This document shows, in pieces, positions 43,601 to 55,310 of a DNA stretch of 64,000 nt. The position numbers were made by a program, and so were the translations under genes. The stretch spans positions 53,742,115 to 53,806,114 of the forward strand of contig NC_134573.1 in assembly GCF_050947875.1 (NCBI RefSeq), given 5' to 3'. The DNA comes from Dermacentor variabilis (taxonomy: Eukaryota; Arthropoda; Arachnida; Ixodida; Ixodidae). The notes under the pieces were generated by a model. That model worked only from the letters and a program-made list of their open reading frames with translations. It did not search any database and had not been told where the DNA came from. The number at the start of each line of letters is the position of its first letter. Within the stretch, counting starts at the first letter, position 1.

Positions 43601-45867
43601 TCTTCAATAAGAGAATTTTTTACTGAAAAATCTTTAAAAAATATCCACATCCACATAATTGTCTGCAATTTCGAGGCTGAAAATTTCTGTTCAAGTCACT
43701 GGCAAGCTACATTACACAAGGCATGACTTTCAGACACCAGGAGTTGAGCTTGCAATGAGGCATAACACAGAATCTTTTGGAAGACTAGGTGCTGTGCTGT
43801 GGTTTCAAAAGTATTAGCGAAAACGCAGTGAACTGTTTGTGTACCAAAGCATGCCGAAATTCTCCAAGTACTCCATGACCATCTGTGTAAGGTAATTTGT
43901 GTGACTGAAACGGAAATCAACGTCACTGCAGATGGTTACAAAGGCTTCGAAACACGACTAGTAATCATTGCAGTTCGCCCCTACCTAGAAACTCCCAGAT
44001 TGCCAACTGGAACATACCCTAAGAATAAATCTTTCACCTTCCCAGTTGAAGCTGCCTGTTCCAAGTTCTGCTTCAAGGAACGCTGCGCGTTAAGACAGCT
44101 GTTCACAATGGGTCAAAATACCCTTAACAACACAGACCTTAAGGTGTGCACTCCAGGCGACACGGATTAAATTCTTTTTCTATCGCTGGGTTGACATCGT
44201 AATCGCTATGCTTAATTGCTCACTGCCACTTTTTTACGATAGATATGCTCTCCTGTCGCCACGTTCTCTTAGTTTCCTTTCGTGCGAGGACCGTCCCGCT
44301 CAGCCATCATTCGTTTCGACTTGGCCATCTTTCTTCGCACTCTCGGTGCTATTGGTACCATTGGCACCGCTTTTCGTTTCAGCACTCCACACCTACGGCG
44401 GCCGAGATCGCAAACGGGTGCGCACGTGAGTTCACAATACGTCGGTGAGTTCACAATGCGCGACTGTGCTATAAAAGCTCGTAAAGGTACGCATGCCTTC
44501 GTCCACTAGTGGCTGCCGTCGTTCAGTGAGAGTGCTGCATCAACGAGGTTTGTCAGCGGCATAGACTAGTGTTTACATATCATCAATGTTTCCCGATGCA
44601 CGGATGGTGGCCAGCTAGGCAAATGAAACTCTTTTCGCACTACCTAAACATTGCTTGCTCACAGCGAGGTGCCCGAGAGCTCATTTCAGTAATTACTCAC
44701 ATTGAAGGTTATGCTTCTGTATTTCATTCCTGGCTTGTTATACTGTTTTGTAAGCGCGCTGCACACGCTACTTTCTCGAAGATTTCTCTAAGTACGGAAA
44801 TACACCTGGGGCGATGCTGAAATATTCGGGAATTTTAGGTGTCTCCACTCGATACATGGCCAAAATAAACAAGACTCCCGGCATGGGATCAAATAATCAT
44901 TCCCAACGGTATTATTTATTTATTTAACGCTTTCCCTACGGCGAAAAAAAATTGTAACGCGTATACCGGGATTTTTTTCGCTCAGTTTGTAGTGCGTTAT
45001 TTTTTCCTTAACGAAAGGACACCATTATTTCTATTCAATGGAGTTCCCTTATTTCAAAAATTCCGTCAAATCATAGTTGAAACAGGCTTCGCTGCATGGC
45101 TCTGGTGTCCTAGAAAAAGGATTTTCGCAGGGCTGAATTCACCACGAAAAAAGAAAATACGAAGAAAAAACTATGAAAACGGTGCTAAAACATGAACATG
45201 AATAGAGTCTACTCATCCACAGCTCCTAAAGCAGCAAGTAGGTCGTCTTCGTATGGTAGACTTCTAAGTGAGAGGTGGCACAGAGGCCAACACCGCGCGG
45301 TTCAGGCTCCTCGGATGACAACACATCATTTTTCGTTTTCGTGCAAAACTCTACAGTGCTGCCCTCTTATGAGTAGTCGTCAAAATACTTTATTTTAAGC
45401 CCACTTTCACTGCCTCGTTTCGAGGACGACGCCATGTTTTATGCGTGAGTGTCAGAGGTTGCAATATAATGAAGACCCGACGCAAAAAGCCCAACATGAA
45501 CAAGTGTCGCGATCTCGTCTCAGAAATCGCACCTAGAGGCAATAGGACGAATACAATCGCCATAGGTTGACGGTGTGACACATCCTTGTTTACGACAACT
45601 AGAGTCATCATTGGTTAGATTGGTGCCTTTTTTGATGACTTGTTATGATATAGCCTACTCTAAAGCTGTTTCACCACACAAGAGGCTAAGAATGTCATAT
45701 ACCTATTTATGTTTTGGTCCGTATTCTTTACTGTGCCTTTCCTTATGTTGGCGCTTTGTTTTTATGAAATATTACCGTCAAACCATCTATCAGTTGAGAG
45801 AAACGCAAGTTTCCCTTTGCTCAAGTTCATGCCAGTAATTGCCGCTTATCGAGAAATTTTGACGCAA
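43601..45867. other. No supported gene
   Basis: No domain was recognised. At 44426-44463 the block GTGAGTTCACAATRCG occurs twice in tandem. At 44470 TATAAAAG is followed about 30 bases later by a pyrimidine-rich initiator-like TCCACT, which could be a core promoter, but no downstream exon can be shown. Confidence 0.35.
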
Positions 45868-45875
45868 CGTCCGAG

Positions 45876-46082
45876 CAGTGGCGTACCAACGGGACGGGGG
45901 GGGGGGGGGGGCGTGGGCCCCGGGTGCATGGGGCTAGTTGGGGGGGGGGGGGTCATATGCGTCTGAAGACACCCAGTAATTGTTGGTATCCTCGCCTTCC
46001 TCAACTACATCCGGCAGGGGTGGGGGGAGGGTGACAGAAAACCTATGGGCCCCGGGTGCCAGACGACCTAGCTACGCCACTG
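45876..46082. mobile_element. hAT-type MITE, 207 bp, with G-rich core
   Basis: The element begins CAGTGGCGTACC and ends GCTACGCCACTG, giving an inverted repeat of 10 perfect bases. Flanks CGTCCGAG (45868-45875) and CGTCAGAG (46083-46090) are an 8-bp target duplication with one mismatch. TIRs of CAGTGGCGTA type with 8-bp duplications are the signature of hAT non-autonomous elements. The interior holds poly-G runs of 15 and 13 and a repeated GGGCCCCGGGTGC. There is no coding capacity. Confidence 0.8.
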
Positions 46083-46734
46083 CGTCAGAGTGTAGAACGT
46101 ATTTCGCCTCTGTGTGTGTGTGGGGGGGGTGCTAAATGGCTGCGACTGAAGGCCTGGTCGACATCTCCTTTCGTATTTTTTACACGTACATTTGATGCAT
46201 CTGGCAGTCTTTTATGGAAGGGCGACCCATACATTTCGTTTTTTTTTATAACGTGAAGATGCGTTGGGCCTAAGCGCGTTGGATAGCTAACTAAATGTTT
46301 GCCTCGCGCCAGCGTTTCTCTGTCTGCTTTCTGGTACCGCATGCTTGAGTCGGTGGAGCACCTGCAGGTGGCGGTGATCACCAGTGCTGAACTGTCGCAT
46401 CTGCTTTAATAACGCTGATCTACGCTTTCACCGTAAGAAAAGAGCATCCCATTTGTTGTCCCTTCACTTCATAGTCTAACTAGTGCTTCTCGCAAATAAA
46501 TCAATGATGCATCTAGGTTTCGCTACCGATTCACTAAAGTGATTGATGCAATTGAGTCCTAACTAACTCACAGAAACGCTTACTTACGGAAACAGAGAAG
46601 TGAAATTCTTTCTAGAAGGGTTATCTCCACTCTGTGTTCTTAAAGTCACCCTCAGTGTTTGCTCGTGAACTGGCCCGAACGGCCCATGTCTTACCGGTGG
46701 ATATGTCAGTCGAAGCAGTTCTTTGTCGACGCTT
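46083..46734. other. No supported gene
   Basis: Nothing was recognised apart from a short GTGTGTGTGTGGGGGGGG run at 46113-46130. Confidence 0.35.
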
Positions 46735-47255
46735 CTCAGACTCGCGGCTAAGCATTCCGAGCATCGACGACGCGGACTTCGCGACCAAGATCCACGCGCG
46801 GAATCCTCGCACATGTGGCTAAGCATTTAAGCACTCGGTGTTTCGGAATTCGTCACGAAGCACATCGCGCACGCAATTCACGGACACGCGGCTAAACATT
46901 TCGCGCAAAGGGAGCTTCTGACTCGATGACCATGCACATCGCGCCCGGACTTCACGGACCCTCACCTAAGCATTTCGTGCACCAGCGCCTCCGACTGCGC
47001 GAAAGCGCATCGAGTGTCGACTCCTAAATCCCGCGGCTAGGAATTTCGCGCGTCGGCGCGTCGACTGTCGACTCTTTGAGCCCGCAACCAGGCATATTGC
47101 GCGTCGGCATCTCGGACTGCGCGGCTAGGTACTTCACGCGTCGGCACCTCGAACTGCGTGACTTAGCACATCGCGGGTCGGCCCCTTGTATCTGCGGCTA
47201 GGCATTTCGCACATCGTCACCTCGGACCCGCAACCAAGCATATTGCGCGTTCACT
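46735..47255. repeat. Degenerate tandem repeat, about 36-bp unit
   Basis: The phrase CGGCTAAGCATTTCGCGC...TCGGACTTC recurs about 14 times with heavy divergence. Matching positions fall 71-73 bases apart in pairs (46746, 46817, 46890), with weaker copies (GACCAAGATCC, CACGAAGCACATCGCG) halfway between, so the basic unit is about 36 bp. The block is GC-rich and lies directly before the gypsy fragment at 47290. Confidence 0.7.
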
Positions 47256-47284
47256 CTGTTATCATATTGTCACGATAGCTCGTA

Positions 47285-49560
47285 ACAATATCTATCAGAC
47301 CACCCCTCATAAAGAGAACCTCATCATGAGCAATGTTCACTAGGCGCCTTGGGCTGGCACAGACACCTGGCTGCAGAAGTGATCGAAATCGAAATCTTGC
47401 TGGCATCGCATGCCCTCTATCGGAACTTCTTAATAAAGACGTGGTTGTTGTCGGGAGTTCCGGCCAAGCTAGTGCATTCGCAGTGCTGACGACGCGACTC
47501 ACGTCGCCTCCTCCGATTCTTAGCCACTTTAACATATCTGCGCCAACGGAGGTTCCCACCGACGTCGGCGGCCAAGGTAACGGCTCTGCTTTGGCACAAC
47601 AACAGCACAATTGTGAACGTGGCATTGCGTACGCTAGCCGTCTTCTGTCATCAGCCAAACGCAATTACTCAATCACCGAACGTGAAGCCTCACCCTCGTT
47701 TGGGCAGTAGGTAAATTTCACCCCTACCTCTACTGGCTGCCTTTCACTGTTATTACCGATAACCACGCCCTATACTTGCTTTCGCCTTTAAAAAATACAG
47801 CTGGGCGTCTCGGTTGTGGGGCTCTACAGCTCCAAGAGCACTCTGACACGGTAATCTGTGAGGCAGGCCCACTGCATGAGGACACTGATTGCTTGTCACT
47901 TCATCCAGTAGACCCAACAGACGTGACCAGCGAGTCAACTCGTGTCCTCCTGCTTACCGTGTGTGGTGGCATTACCGATAAGCAACGACGCGACCCTTAC
48001 CTCAAAGACATCATTCCCAGCCTGATGGACCTGCCCACTTCGCATTCGCGTATGTTTGTCCTGCAAGAGGCATAGTGCATCGTTACAACAATCCCGGCCA
48101 CGGCGGCCGCATTTCGATGGGGGCGCAATGCGAAAACACCCGTGTACTTAGATTGATGTGCACGTTAAACAACCCCAGGTTGTCGAAATTTCCGCAGTCC
48201 TCCACTACGGAGTGCCTCATAATCAGAAAGTGGTGCTGGTAGGTAAAACTTCATAATTCAATATTTTTTAACATTCACCCTTATGGCCCTTATCTGGTAT
48301 TGGTCGTTGCCGAGCGTATGCGTGAGACCATGCTCGCACAGTTGCACGATGTCCCAAACACAAGTCATCTGGGAGTCTCCAATACATAAGACTGTGTTCG
48401 GCGTCGTTTCTTCTGGCCCGGTATTTACCGTTCGGTTTGCCGCTATGTCGCCTCCTGCAAACGCTCTCAGCACCACGAAAAAGCAGCAGCCCTACCAGCT
48501 CGCCATCTTCAGCCCATTGAAATACTTTCTTCTCCATTTGTTTTGTACTTTGTCTTGATCTCCTTGACGGTTTCCCTCTATCGATTATTGGGAACAATTA
48601 GAAAAGAGTTGCTACTTACTACACAACCCGGTATGCGTTCAGACGGGCTCTCCCTACCAGTTGGGCAACTGACGTCGCTGATTTCCTATTCGACGCAGTG
48701 ATACTTCACCACATCAACTTTTTAGCGACCGGGGCGCTGCCTCCTCTCACAGGTGGTTCAGGGCACCTTGCATACCTGTGCTACAATGCAGAAGTTTGCA
48801 ACGCTCTCACAGAGTGGCTCAATAAAACTATATCAGAAACTCTCGCTATGTACGTACGTCTCCACCGAGCACTGTGACTGGGATGCCACTCGGTCTTTCG
48901 TCATATCTGCCTAGAATACCTTTCGCCATGATTCCACTGCTATTTCTCCATTTTTTCTCTTGTATAGACGATTCCCTATACTTCCGTTTGACACGATCCT
49001 CCAAGCCGTTCTCGATATAACATCAGAATACGCTGGAGACCATATCTAGATGGACTGAGGGACGTGAGATTGCGCGCCTCAGTCTGACCACTTCCCAAGA
49101 AATGCAAGGACACCTAAATGATGCTCGTCACCACTATGCCCACTAACACTAGTGATATCATGCTTCTTTGGAAACCAGTACGGCGAGTTGGTCTTTGTGA
49201 GAAGCTGCTTTCGCCCTACTCAGGCCCATACCATGCCTTGCGTCAAGTGACAGACGTGACCTACTTCTTACAACTTCTCGATACCTCCACACCGCGATCC
49301 TCCTCTGATATCGTTCATGTCGTTCGATTGAAGCGGTATCACTCAAACGTACCAAGCACCGGGACAGCGTTTTCACCGCCGGGGGTAATGCTACGAGGCG
49401 CTGGAGAAGCGAACACTGATGACAGAACTGAGGACGACGACAATCACCGGTAGTCGTGCGCACGGGCTCCATCTGGGATGCCTGTCTGCTGCCCGTTGTA
49501 TATACCTTGTAAATATATTGTAAAGCATCTTTCCTCCACTCAACCATATAAAACCGATCA
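47285..49560 (+). pseudogene. Ty3/gypsy fragment: RNase H, integrase and 3' end
   Basis: The frame at 47333-47710 encodes NLAGIACPLSELLNKDVVVV, LTSPPPILSHFNISAPTEVP, IAYASRLLSSAKRNYSITER (RNase H, catalytic TDAS changed to TDVG). Then SPLKNTAGRLGCGALQLQEH precedes the integrase. The integrase head (48285-48430) reads LVLVVAERMRETMLAQLHDV, SHLGVSNT, RRRFFWPG and RSVCRYVASC. Core remnants run to 48850. The C-terminal part (49118-49453) has LLWKPVRRVGLCEKLLSPYS and GPYHALRQVTDVTYFL. A possible 3' LTR start follows near 49455. The fragment is interrupted by a SINE at 48091-48269. Gag, protease and RT are missing. Confidence 0.8.
48091..48269 (+). mobile_element. Ruka-like SINE, 5'-truncated, inserted in gypsy
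   Basis: It starts inside the B box (ATCCCGGCCACGGCGG) and carries GCATTTCGATGGGGGCGCAA, GTGTACTTAGATTGATGTGC, CACGTTAAACAACCCCAGG and GAGTGCCTCATAATCAGAAA to TTCAATATTTTTTA. The host reading continues across it: CGTTACAACA before and AACATTCACCC after give the expected RYN-HP of the gypsy spacer, with AACA as the shared target bases. It lacks a complete pol III promoter. Confidence 0.85.
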
Positions 49561-50239
49561 TTTCAAAGCATTCATTGTGTTCTTCGGAGATGTTTTAGTC
49601 CCCAATACAGCCTTCAAGAACTCTCATCTCAGAAATGGTGAACGCGTGCCCCGACCAAACAGGAGTTAAATGTGCCTAGAAATTCCCGGTGCTTGAGCCA
49701 CAGATGTGAACACCGGTGTGGAAATGACAGAAAAGAACACTTGCAGTTACCACTATAGCAAACTTTTCGAATCCCGCACGAACGACGGCTCGTAGACCTA
49801 CGGTCATTAGGGAAATTCGCAGAGAAAATAAACACCTGTTTTAAATCTCTCAGTTGCACACATAAATGCAGACTGCTCGATGATCGTAGTTACTCTTCAC
49901 AACAGTGGCATAATGATGAAGGCCGGAATTTCCGAGGACAGCGCGTGTGATTGTGCCAATGAGACCGCCCCTTGCTCTCGCTCCATTTATCATTGAAATA
50001 GCGGCCCGTTTCTCGAACTCCACAGAAATGACCCGCAATATAGAGGACGTTAGAAGACAGCGTGTAAACTAAATGTCGGTATGCTACTAAACGTTGGTGA
50101 TGGACAATGGTAATAGATAAGGAGTAAAAACCCCTTAAGTAGTAGCCAGAATGGGGTCTTTAACGTGAAAAGTGAAATTAAATGTAGTGAAAGGGGACAG
50201 GCAAGGAGGCACAAGCCGTTCAATGCTATTCGCTGCGTG
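49561..50239. other. No supported gene
   Basis: No recognisable coding sequence or repeat; short open frames only. Confidence 0.35.
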
Positions 50240-51095
50240 CTTGGAAGCATTCAAGCTACTAAATTGGGAAGGCTAAGGAGGGAAGGTCAACGGGGAATAT
50301 CTCAGCAACACACGATTTCCAGATTACATTGTCCTGTTTAGCAAGACTGGCTTCGAGTCACAGCAAATGACTGCGAACCTTAACAGAGATACTATAAGAA
50401 TGGGGTTAAAGATTATTGTGCTGAAGACAAAGACAATGACCAATAGCTGGCCAAGGCAGCAACAGTTCAGGATCGCCAGTCAGCCTCTAGAGTCTGTGAA
50501 GGCGTAGGTTTACGCAGGTAAATGACCTACAGTGGACCCTCATCATGAGCAGGAAATACATAAAAAAATAAAAATTAGTGGTATCGCAAACGGTAGACAA
50601 TGTGAGATTGTGACTGGATGTTTATTATTATTATTGAAAAAAAAGGTGTAAAACAAATGACTTCTACCGGTGCTAACATATCGGCCAGAAACTTGGCGAC
50701 CTAAGAAGAAGCTCGAAAGCAAGTGAAGAACCGCACAAAGAGCGACGAAACGAAGAATATTAGGCGCAACGTTAAGCAGACAGGAAGAGAGCGGTGTAGA
50801 TCGGAGAGCGAAGTGGGATATCCGATGTTCTCATTGGCAGTAAAAAGAAATTGGAGCTGGGCAGGACATGTAATGCGTAGGTTAGATAACCGGTGAACCA
50901 TTAGGGTTGCATAATGTGTACCAAGAGACGGGAAGTGCAGCCGACGATGGCCGAATATTACGCGGGTGATGAAATATAGAAAACTCGCGGACGCCAGTTG
51001 GAATGGGTTGCCGCAGGACAAGGATAATTATACATCACAGAGACCAGCCTTTGTCCTGCACTAGACGTAAAGTAGGCTGTTGATGATGCTGATGA
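50240..51095 (+). pseudogene. RTE-clade LINE, RT end and tail, heavily decayed
   Basis: Following frames across lesions gives VNGEYLSNTRFPDYIVLFSK (catalytic FADD changed to FPDY), GLKIIVLKTKTM, SQPLESVKAYVYAGK and, after an insertion of TTATTATTATTG type at 50622, WSWAGHVMRRLDNR. The 3' end is GCTGTTGATGATGCTGATGACC. It belongs to the same clade as 14955-15440 but is more diverged. It is 5'-truncated. Confidence 0.7.
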
Positions 51096-51239
51096 CCATA
51101 ACCGAAGGCATAGCTTACCACAATGTGATACAGTTGATCCTGGAAATACAAAAATGTGTGAAAGTTAGACCCATTTCACGCCGTCTTTAGATTTTTCATA
51201 GGCTTAATACGAATCCATCTTGAACTGGGTGCGCATTTG

Positions 51240-52330
51240 TCTTCATGAATATTAACGCGATGACGACGTCACTCTTCTGTGGGATAAATTTAACTCTGTT
51301 GTTAACTGTTGCACTGATAGATTCATACCAACTCTTAGAATGAAAAGTAAACGTCAAAACCCATAGATGACCCGTGAAATCATTGACCTCAAAAGTAGAA
51401 CAAAGTGAAAACGCAAGAATAAGCTAGCACTGAATACCGATTTTCGTACATTAAAGGGCACTTTGTTATCAGACTACGTAACACCCGTCACAACTTTTAT
51501 AATAAAACTTTGAATACCTCATCAAACGTCCACAGATAGGGAAAACTGATCGAAGTGTTGAACATCTGCGCATAAATAGCCGCGTAACTTCCAATCCTTA
51601 TGATACCAATAATGAATTAAACGACAGATTTTATAACGCACCCACTCGACCACCAGTTCGGAGCACTTCTGACAAATCAAATTCATCATCTTCATCACAC
51701 TCAATCCCGAACGTTTCGTTTAGTCGAGTGAATGTGTTATGTGGTGTTTCATACCGACGCAAAAAGTGACCAGGATACGACGCGTTGCCTATTTTCTTAG
51801 ACGCATCCCCTAACTTATTACTGAGCTTTTTTATTGCATACTTTATATAGAGCTCAGCGGCTACAGATTTCCTGATGGCCAAGGTAAACGCGGTCTTTAA
51901 CTCAGGTGATAAACTAAGCCCTAACGATTACAAACCTATTTCTCTTTTAAGCACATGTTGTAACATCTTCAAACATATTATCCTTGCTCACATACCACAC
52001 CACCTCAAAGTCCATACATTTTTTTCTAATTATTTTTTTACAATGTGGCTTTCGTAGAAAGTTTCCAGCCTCAACATAATTTTTGTCTTAAGTACACAAT
52101 TTTCCTAGTGCCAGAGATAACCACCTGCACTTTGATGCAATATTTCTTGACTTATCAAAGGCGTTTGATAATGTGCGACATGCAACTTTATTTGCAATTT
52201 TTAAATTACGTTGACTCAGAGAGTATATAGTGGATCCGATTCCGGCCTATTTAGAAAACCGTGTCAGGTTCGTGGAAATAGATGGTGTGAATTCTGATGG
52301 CTTGCATCTTTTTTCCGGTGTTTGCTAGCG
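51240..52330 (+). pseudogene. CR1/jockey-like LINE, linker and RT, left part
   Basis: The linker reads WDKFNSVVNCCTDRFIPTLR and MTREIIDLKSRTK. The RT starts at 51875 with AKVNAVFNSGDKLSPNDYKP, ISLLSTCCNIFKHII, then IFLDLSKAFDNVRHATLFAI (palm motif A) and FVEIDGVNSDGLHLFSGV, where the next motif (GVPQGS) should follow. The sequence breaks at 52325-52330 and resumes with the FADD motif at 53520. Stops and frameshifts are common. Confidence 0.75.
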
Positions 52331-53515
52331 TGACCCCGTAAATGATGTTAGGAGCTCGGTTTGATGCAGGGAAGGAACAAACATTTTAACAGCTCGAGAA
52401 CAGGCAGTAGACTAGCTTTATTCAAAAGTAAAAGCAGGTTTGCCGAGAGGCTGTATTACCGACCCAGTCGGGCAGCCGCTTCGCTTTCAAGAAACAGCAG
52501 GGAAGAATGACCCCAACGGCGAGGTTAACTGTATTTCTGGAGCAACGGGCAATGACCCCCCCTGATGGGGGCGACGAAGTGGCGGACGGTCGCTACAGTG
52601 ACATTGCTACAATTTTCGAACCGAACGTCAAGGAAAGAATGACAGAAAGCTGAGCTGGTTGGTAAGGATTCATTATGCAAAAAAACGAAGAGAGGCGTGC
52701 AGACAGGACACAAGAGTAGAGAAGTGGACAACATGAACGCCGACTGTCAACTCAAGGCAGCACTGAGGCGAAAACAGAAAGAAGCCACAAAACACATCTG
52801 CGCATGCTCAGGAATGGTGACACCACGTGTCAGTCGGCTACACGTGCCGGTCTACGTGAGAGATAACTGTTAAGGCACTTAATCTCTTCCTTATTTAAAG
52901 TAATCGAAGACTGACTCGCGCACGCACTTCCACCATTATAGATATCCCATGCCTCTACCATAAGACGCGTATCTTCATTCTTATGCCTGTACAATATCGT
53001 GCATTCATCTAACTCTGGCGTCCAGTTACAATCTGGGCAATGTAGCGAAAGATTAGAAGGTGATCCACCGGTTAACGACCTTTTATGTTCTATTAGCCTC
53101 TGATTGATACACCGTCCCGTTTGCCCTACGCAGAAATGGCCACACCTAAAGGGAATTTTAGAAACCACACCCATACGACAGTATTTAAAACTGCTGTTTT
53201 TATTGCTCTTCACTGGACAAATATCTGTTCGTTTCTTGCCTTTTACCCGCTCCTTTTTTCTCTGTACGGCAGCGCATATCTTACCTAGCTTATTGAGAGC
53301 AGCGAAAGCAACATTACCATCATATCTACTTGCAACTTTTTTAAGCCTGTGCGACACTGAATGAATATACGGAATAGCCACTACTCTTTTTTTTTGCTAT
53401 TACTGCTTTCTGTAATCACGTCCGTCCCTCTCGAAACCGACTTCTTTAGGCGCTCAGCCAGAGTGGCCACTGCTACACTATGATAACCTGCTTCTAAGGT
53501 ACGCCATAATGGACG
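52331..53515 (-). mobile_element. Penelope-like element inserted in a LINE
   Basis: The minus strand carries a 183-codon frame (52830-53381). It has a linker (YIHSVSHRLKKVASRYDGNV), SKIPFRCGHFCVGQTGRCIN then QRLIEH, the GIY-YIG endonuclease, a Cys/His pair (LHCPDC), and CASQSSITLNKEEIKCLNSY at the end. The loop has CVGQTGRC, close to the family norm. The 3' region (52520-52830) contains TTGTCCACTTCTCTACTCTTGTGTCC and TTTTTTTGCATAATGAATCC, features I recall from tick Penelope-like elements. RT is absent. The part at 52331-52520 is not clearly Penelope-like. Confidence 0.75.
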
Positions 53516-54005
53516 CCGAGGAAAAGTCGTTTGCAGATGATTGAGCCATTTACTTTGCTGTCAGGAGTTGTTCACGCCAGGATACACTTAAAATCACTCC
53601 GTAAACTGGCAGGCTGGAGCGACGACAGAAGAATGGAAATAGACTTTTCCAAGAAAGTGTCAATGACAATAACAAATAAACAAGAAACACTACTTTATAC
53701 TTGCCACGTTGGCAATCGGAGCCTTGAATCTGGCATTTGTTATTACTTAGACGTATCAACTCACGGTAACCTCAAATGGGACACCTATATCAACATATCC
53801 AACAAACATTCAATAAACGTTGCTTTCTACGAAGAAAGCTGGAGAAGTTGCCTTCATCTGCCGAGTTGCAGGCTCATCGCTTCCTCATAATCCATGTCAA
53901 GATATAGTTCCATAATGTGGGACTCGTGCGTTCACAAGGCAATTGCAAAACTTGAGCGAATTCAGCGCTTGTCTGCATGGTTTATTTGCTCACGTTACAA
54001 AACGT
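53516..54005 (+). pseudogene. CR1/jockey-like LINE, RT right part
   Basis: TTTGCAGATGATTGAGCC at 53529 reads FADD, stop, A: the catalytic motif followed by a stop. It continues AIYFAVRSCSRQDTLKITP, AGWSDDRRMEIDFSKKVSMT and YLDVSTHGNLKWDTYI, the usual RT thumb motifs, then CVHKAIAKLERIQRLSAWFI. Orientation and order match the fragment ending at 52330, with roughly 40 codons between GV and FADD missing. Confidence 0.7.
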
Positions 54006-54880
54006 CCTTCATCTGTTACGGTAGGTAAGGCAAAGTAGGACTGGATCCGATCAACGTGCATAGGAAAATAGCCAGGATGACTTTTCCTTAAATGGTTTCA
54101 TAACCAAATAGTTTTAACATATGCCACATACCGGATGTTTGAGCAAACACTTTCGAAATATTTTAAACGTTTCCTGTGGCAGATCGCAAAACTGTAGCTT
54201 ATGAACTGGTCTACTCAGAAAAACGGACATGCACGAAACGCTGAAGTGCATAACCTACTAATTATCGAAACTTAACTAGTTAAGGTTTTAATAATCACCT
54301 AAAGCCCATATTGCAATTTACTCACTGCAGCCGTTGATTTCACAAGGCGGATCCATCTGGAACGAATTGTGAGGATGACACCAGTTGGTTTTCGAAATAA
54401 ATTCTTAATAAAAGGCCACGCATACAAGCACAAAAGATTCCATTTTTTGCAAGTAGTGTCTGCCGCTTCGAGCAGTCAACCTCATGACCTCGAATTGTGC
54501 TAACTACTAAGTCAACCAATAAGAATTGTTCCAAAATCCCCACTGGAACACACTGTGAATTAGTCATGTTCACCACAGATCGTCACGTATTTGTCATTTA
54601 AGGTATTTTAACCCCACTTTGCAGGAGCCAACATTATTTAGAAATCCTTTTTTCAACTAACAACCGAACAATGTAATCATTCGCCGTAATGTTTTGTTAA
54701 ATCGAAATGTTTTGTTTTCTTTGATTAACCATTGACAACCCGTCTTTTGTGCACCTCTCCAGTTGGGCAGCGTTGCTGCATGCCAGTATTGTATAGATAA
54801 ATAAATAAACCTATCCCAGCACTTTACTGCTCTTGCTGCTTGCCGGAAGCTTTTCTTCAGCGTGTTTTCCGTTAGCTTTG
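54006..54880. other. No supported gene
   Basis: No recognisable feature apart from a short GATAAATAAATAAACC tract near 54796. Confidence 0.35.
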
Positions 54881-55310
54881 TTTGCGCGTGTGGTCGTGCG
54901 AGTGTTTGCGTGATATAATGCGTGTGGGTTTGCGAATGTGTGTTTGTGTACAGGTGTGTGTGTGAGCTCGCGTATACGTGTGCGGGCCGATGCCTGCTGG
55001 TGTGCACGCGTGTGTATGTGCGCCCGTTCGAACGTGTATGTGAGTGCGTGTTTTTGCGTGTCTGTATCTGCAATCACGACAATACGTGTTTGCGAGCATG
55101 GGTGTGCGCGATCGAGTGTACAAATAAAGATTGGGTACGTGATCATGTATTAGTGTGCGTCCTTGTGTACATGCGTGTTTACGCTTAGTTTGCCTGTGTG
55201 TTTGTGCGTGAGACCGTGTGTTCGTGCTTGTTTGTGTGTATGTGCGTACGAAAACGCGTTTGTTTGTGTGAGTGTCTGTATGTACGCGTGCGTAGCATAC
55301 GTATGCATGT
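54881..55310. repeat. Degenerate GT-rich tract
   Basis: About 430 bases are dominated by interrupted GTGTGT, TGCGTG and TGTGTATG runs on the + strand, with an opposite-strand CA-rich reading. It looks like an old (TG)n expansion. The open frames through it (Cys/Val-rich on +, Thr/His-rich on -) are products of the repeat. Confidence 0.85.

Noticed and set aside
44465..44530. TATA promoter of a downstream gene
   Set aside because: TATAAAAG with an initiator-like site exists, but no downstream exon could be supported, so it was noted only within the flank entry.
54657..55188. Thr/His-rich and Cys/Val-rich proteins on either strand
   Set aside because: Both are readings of the GT-rich tract in different frames.
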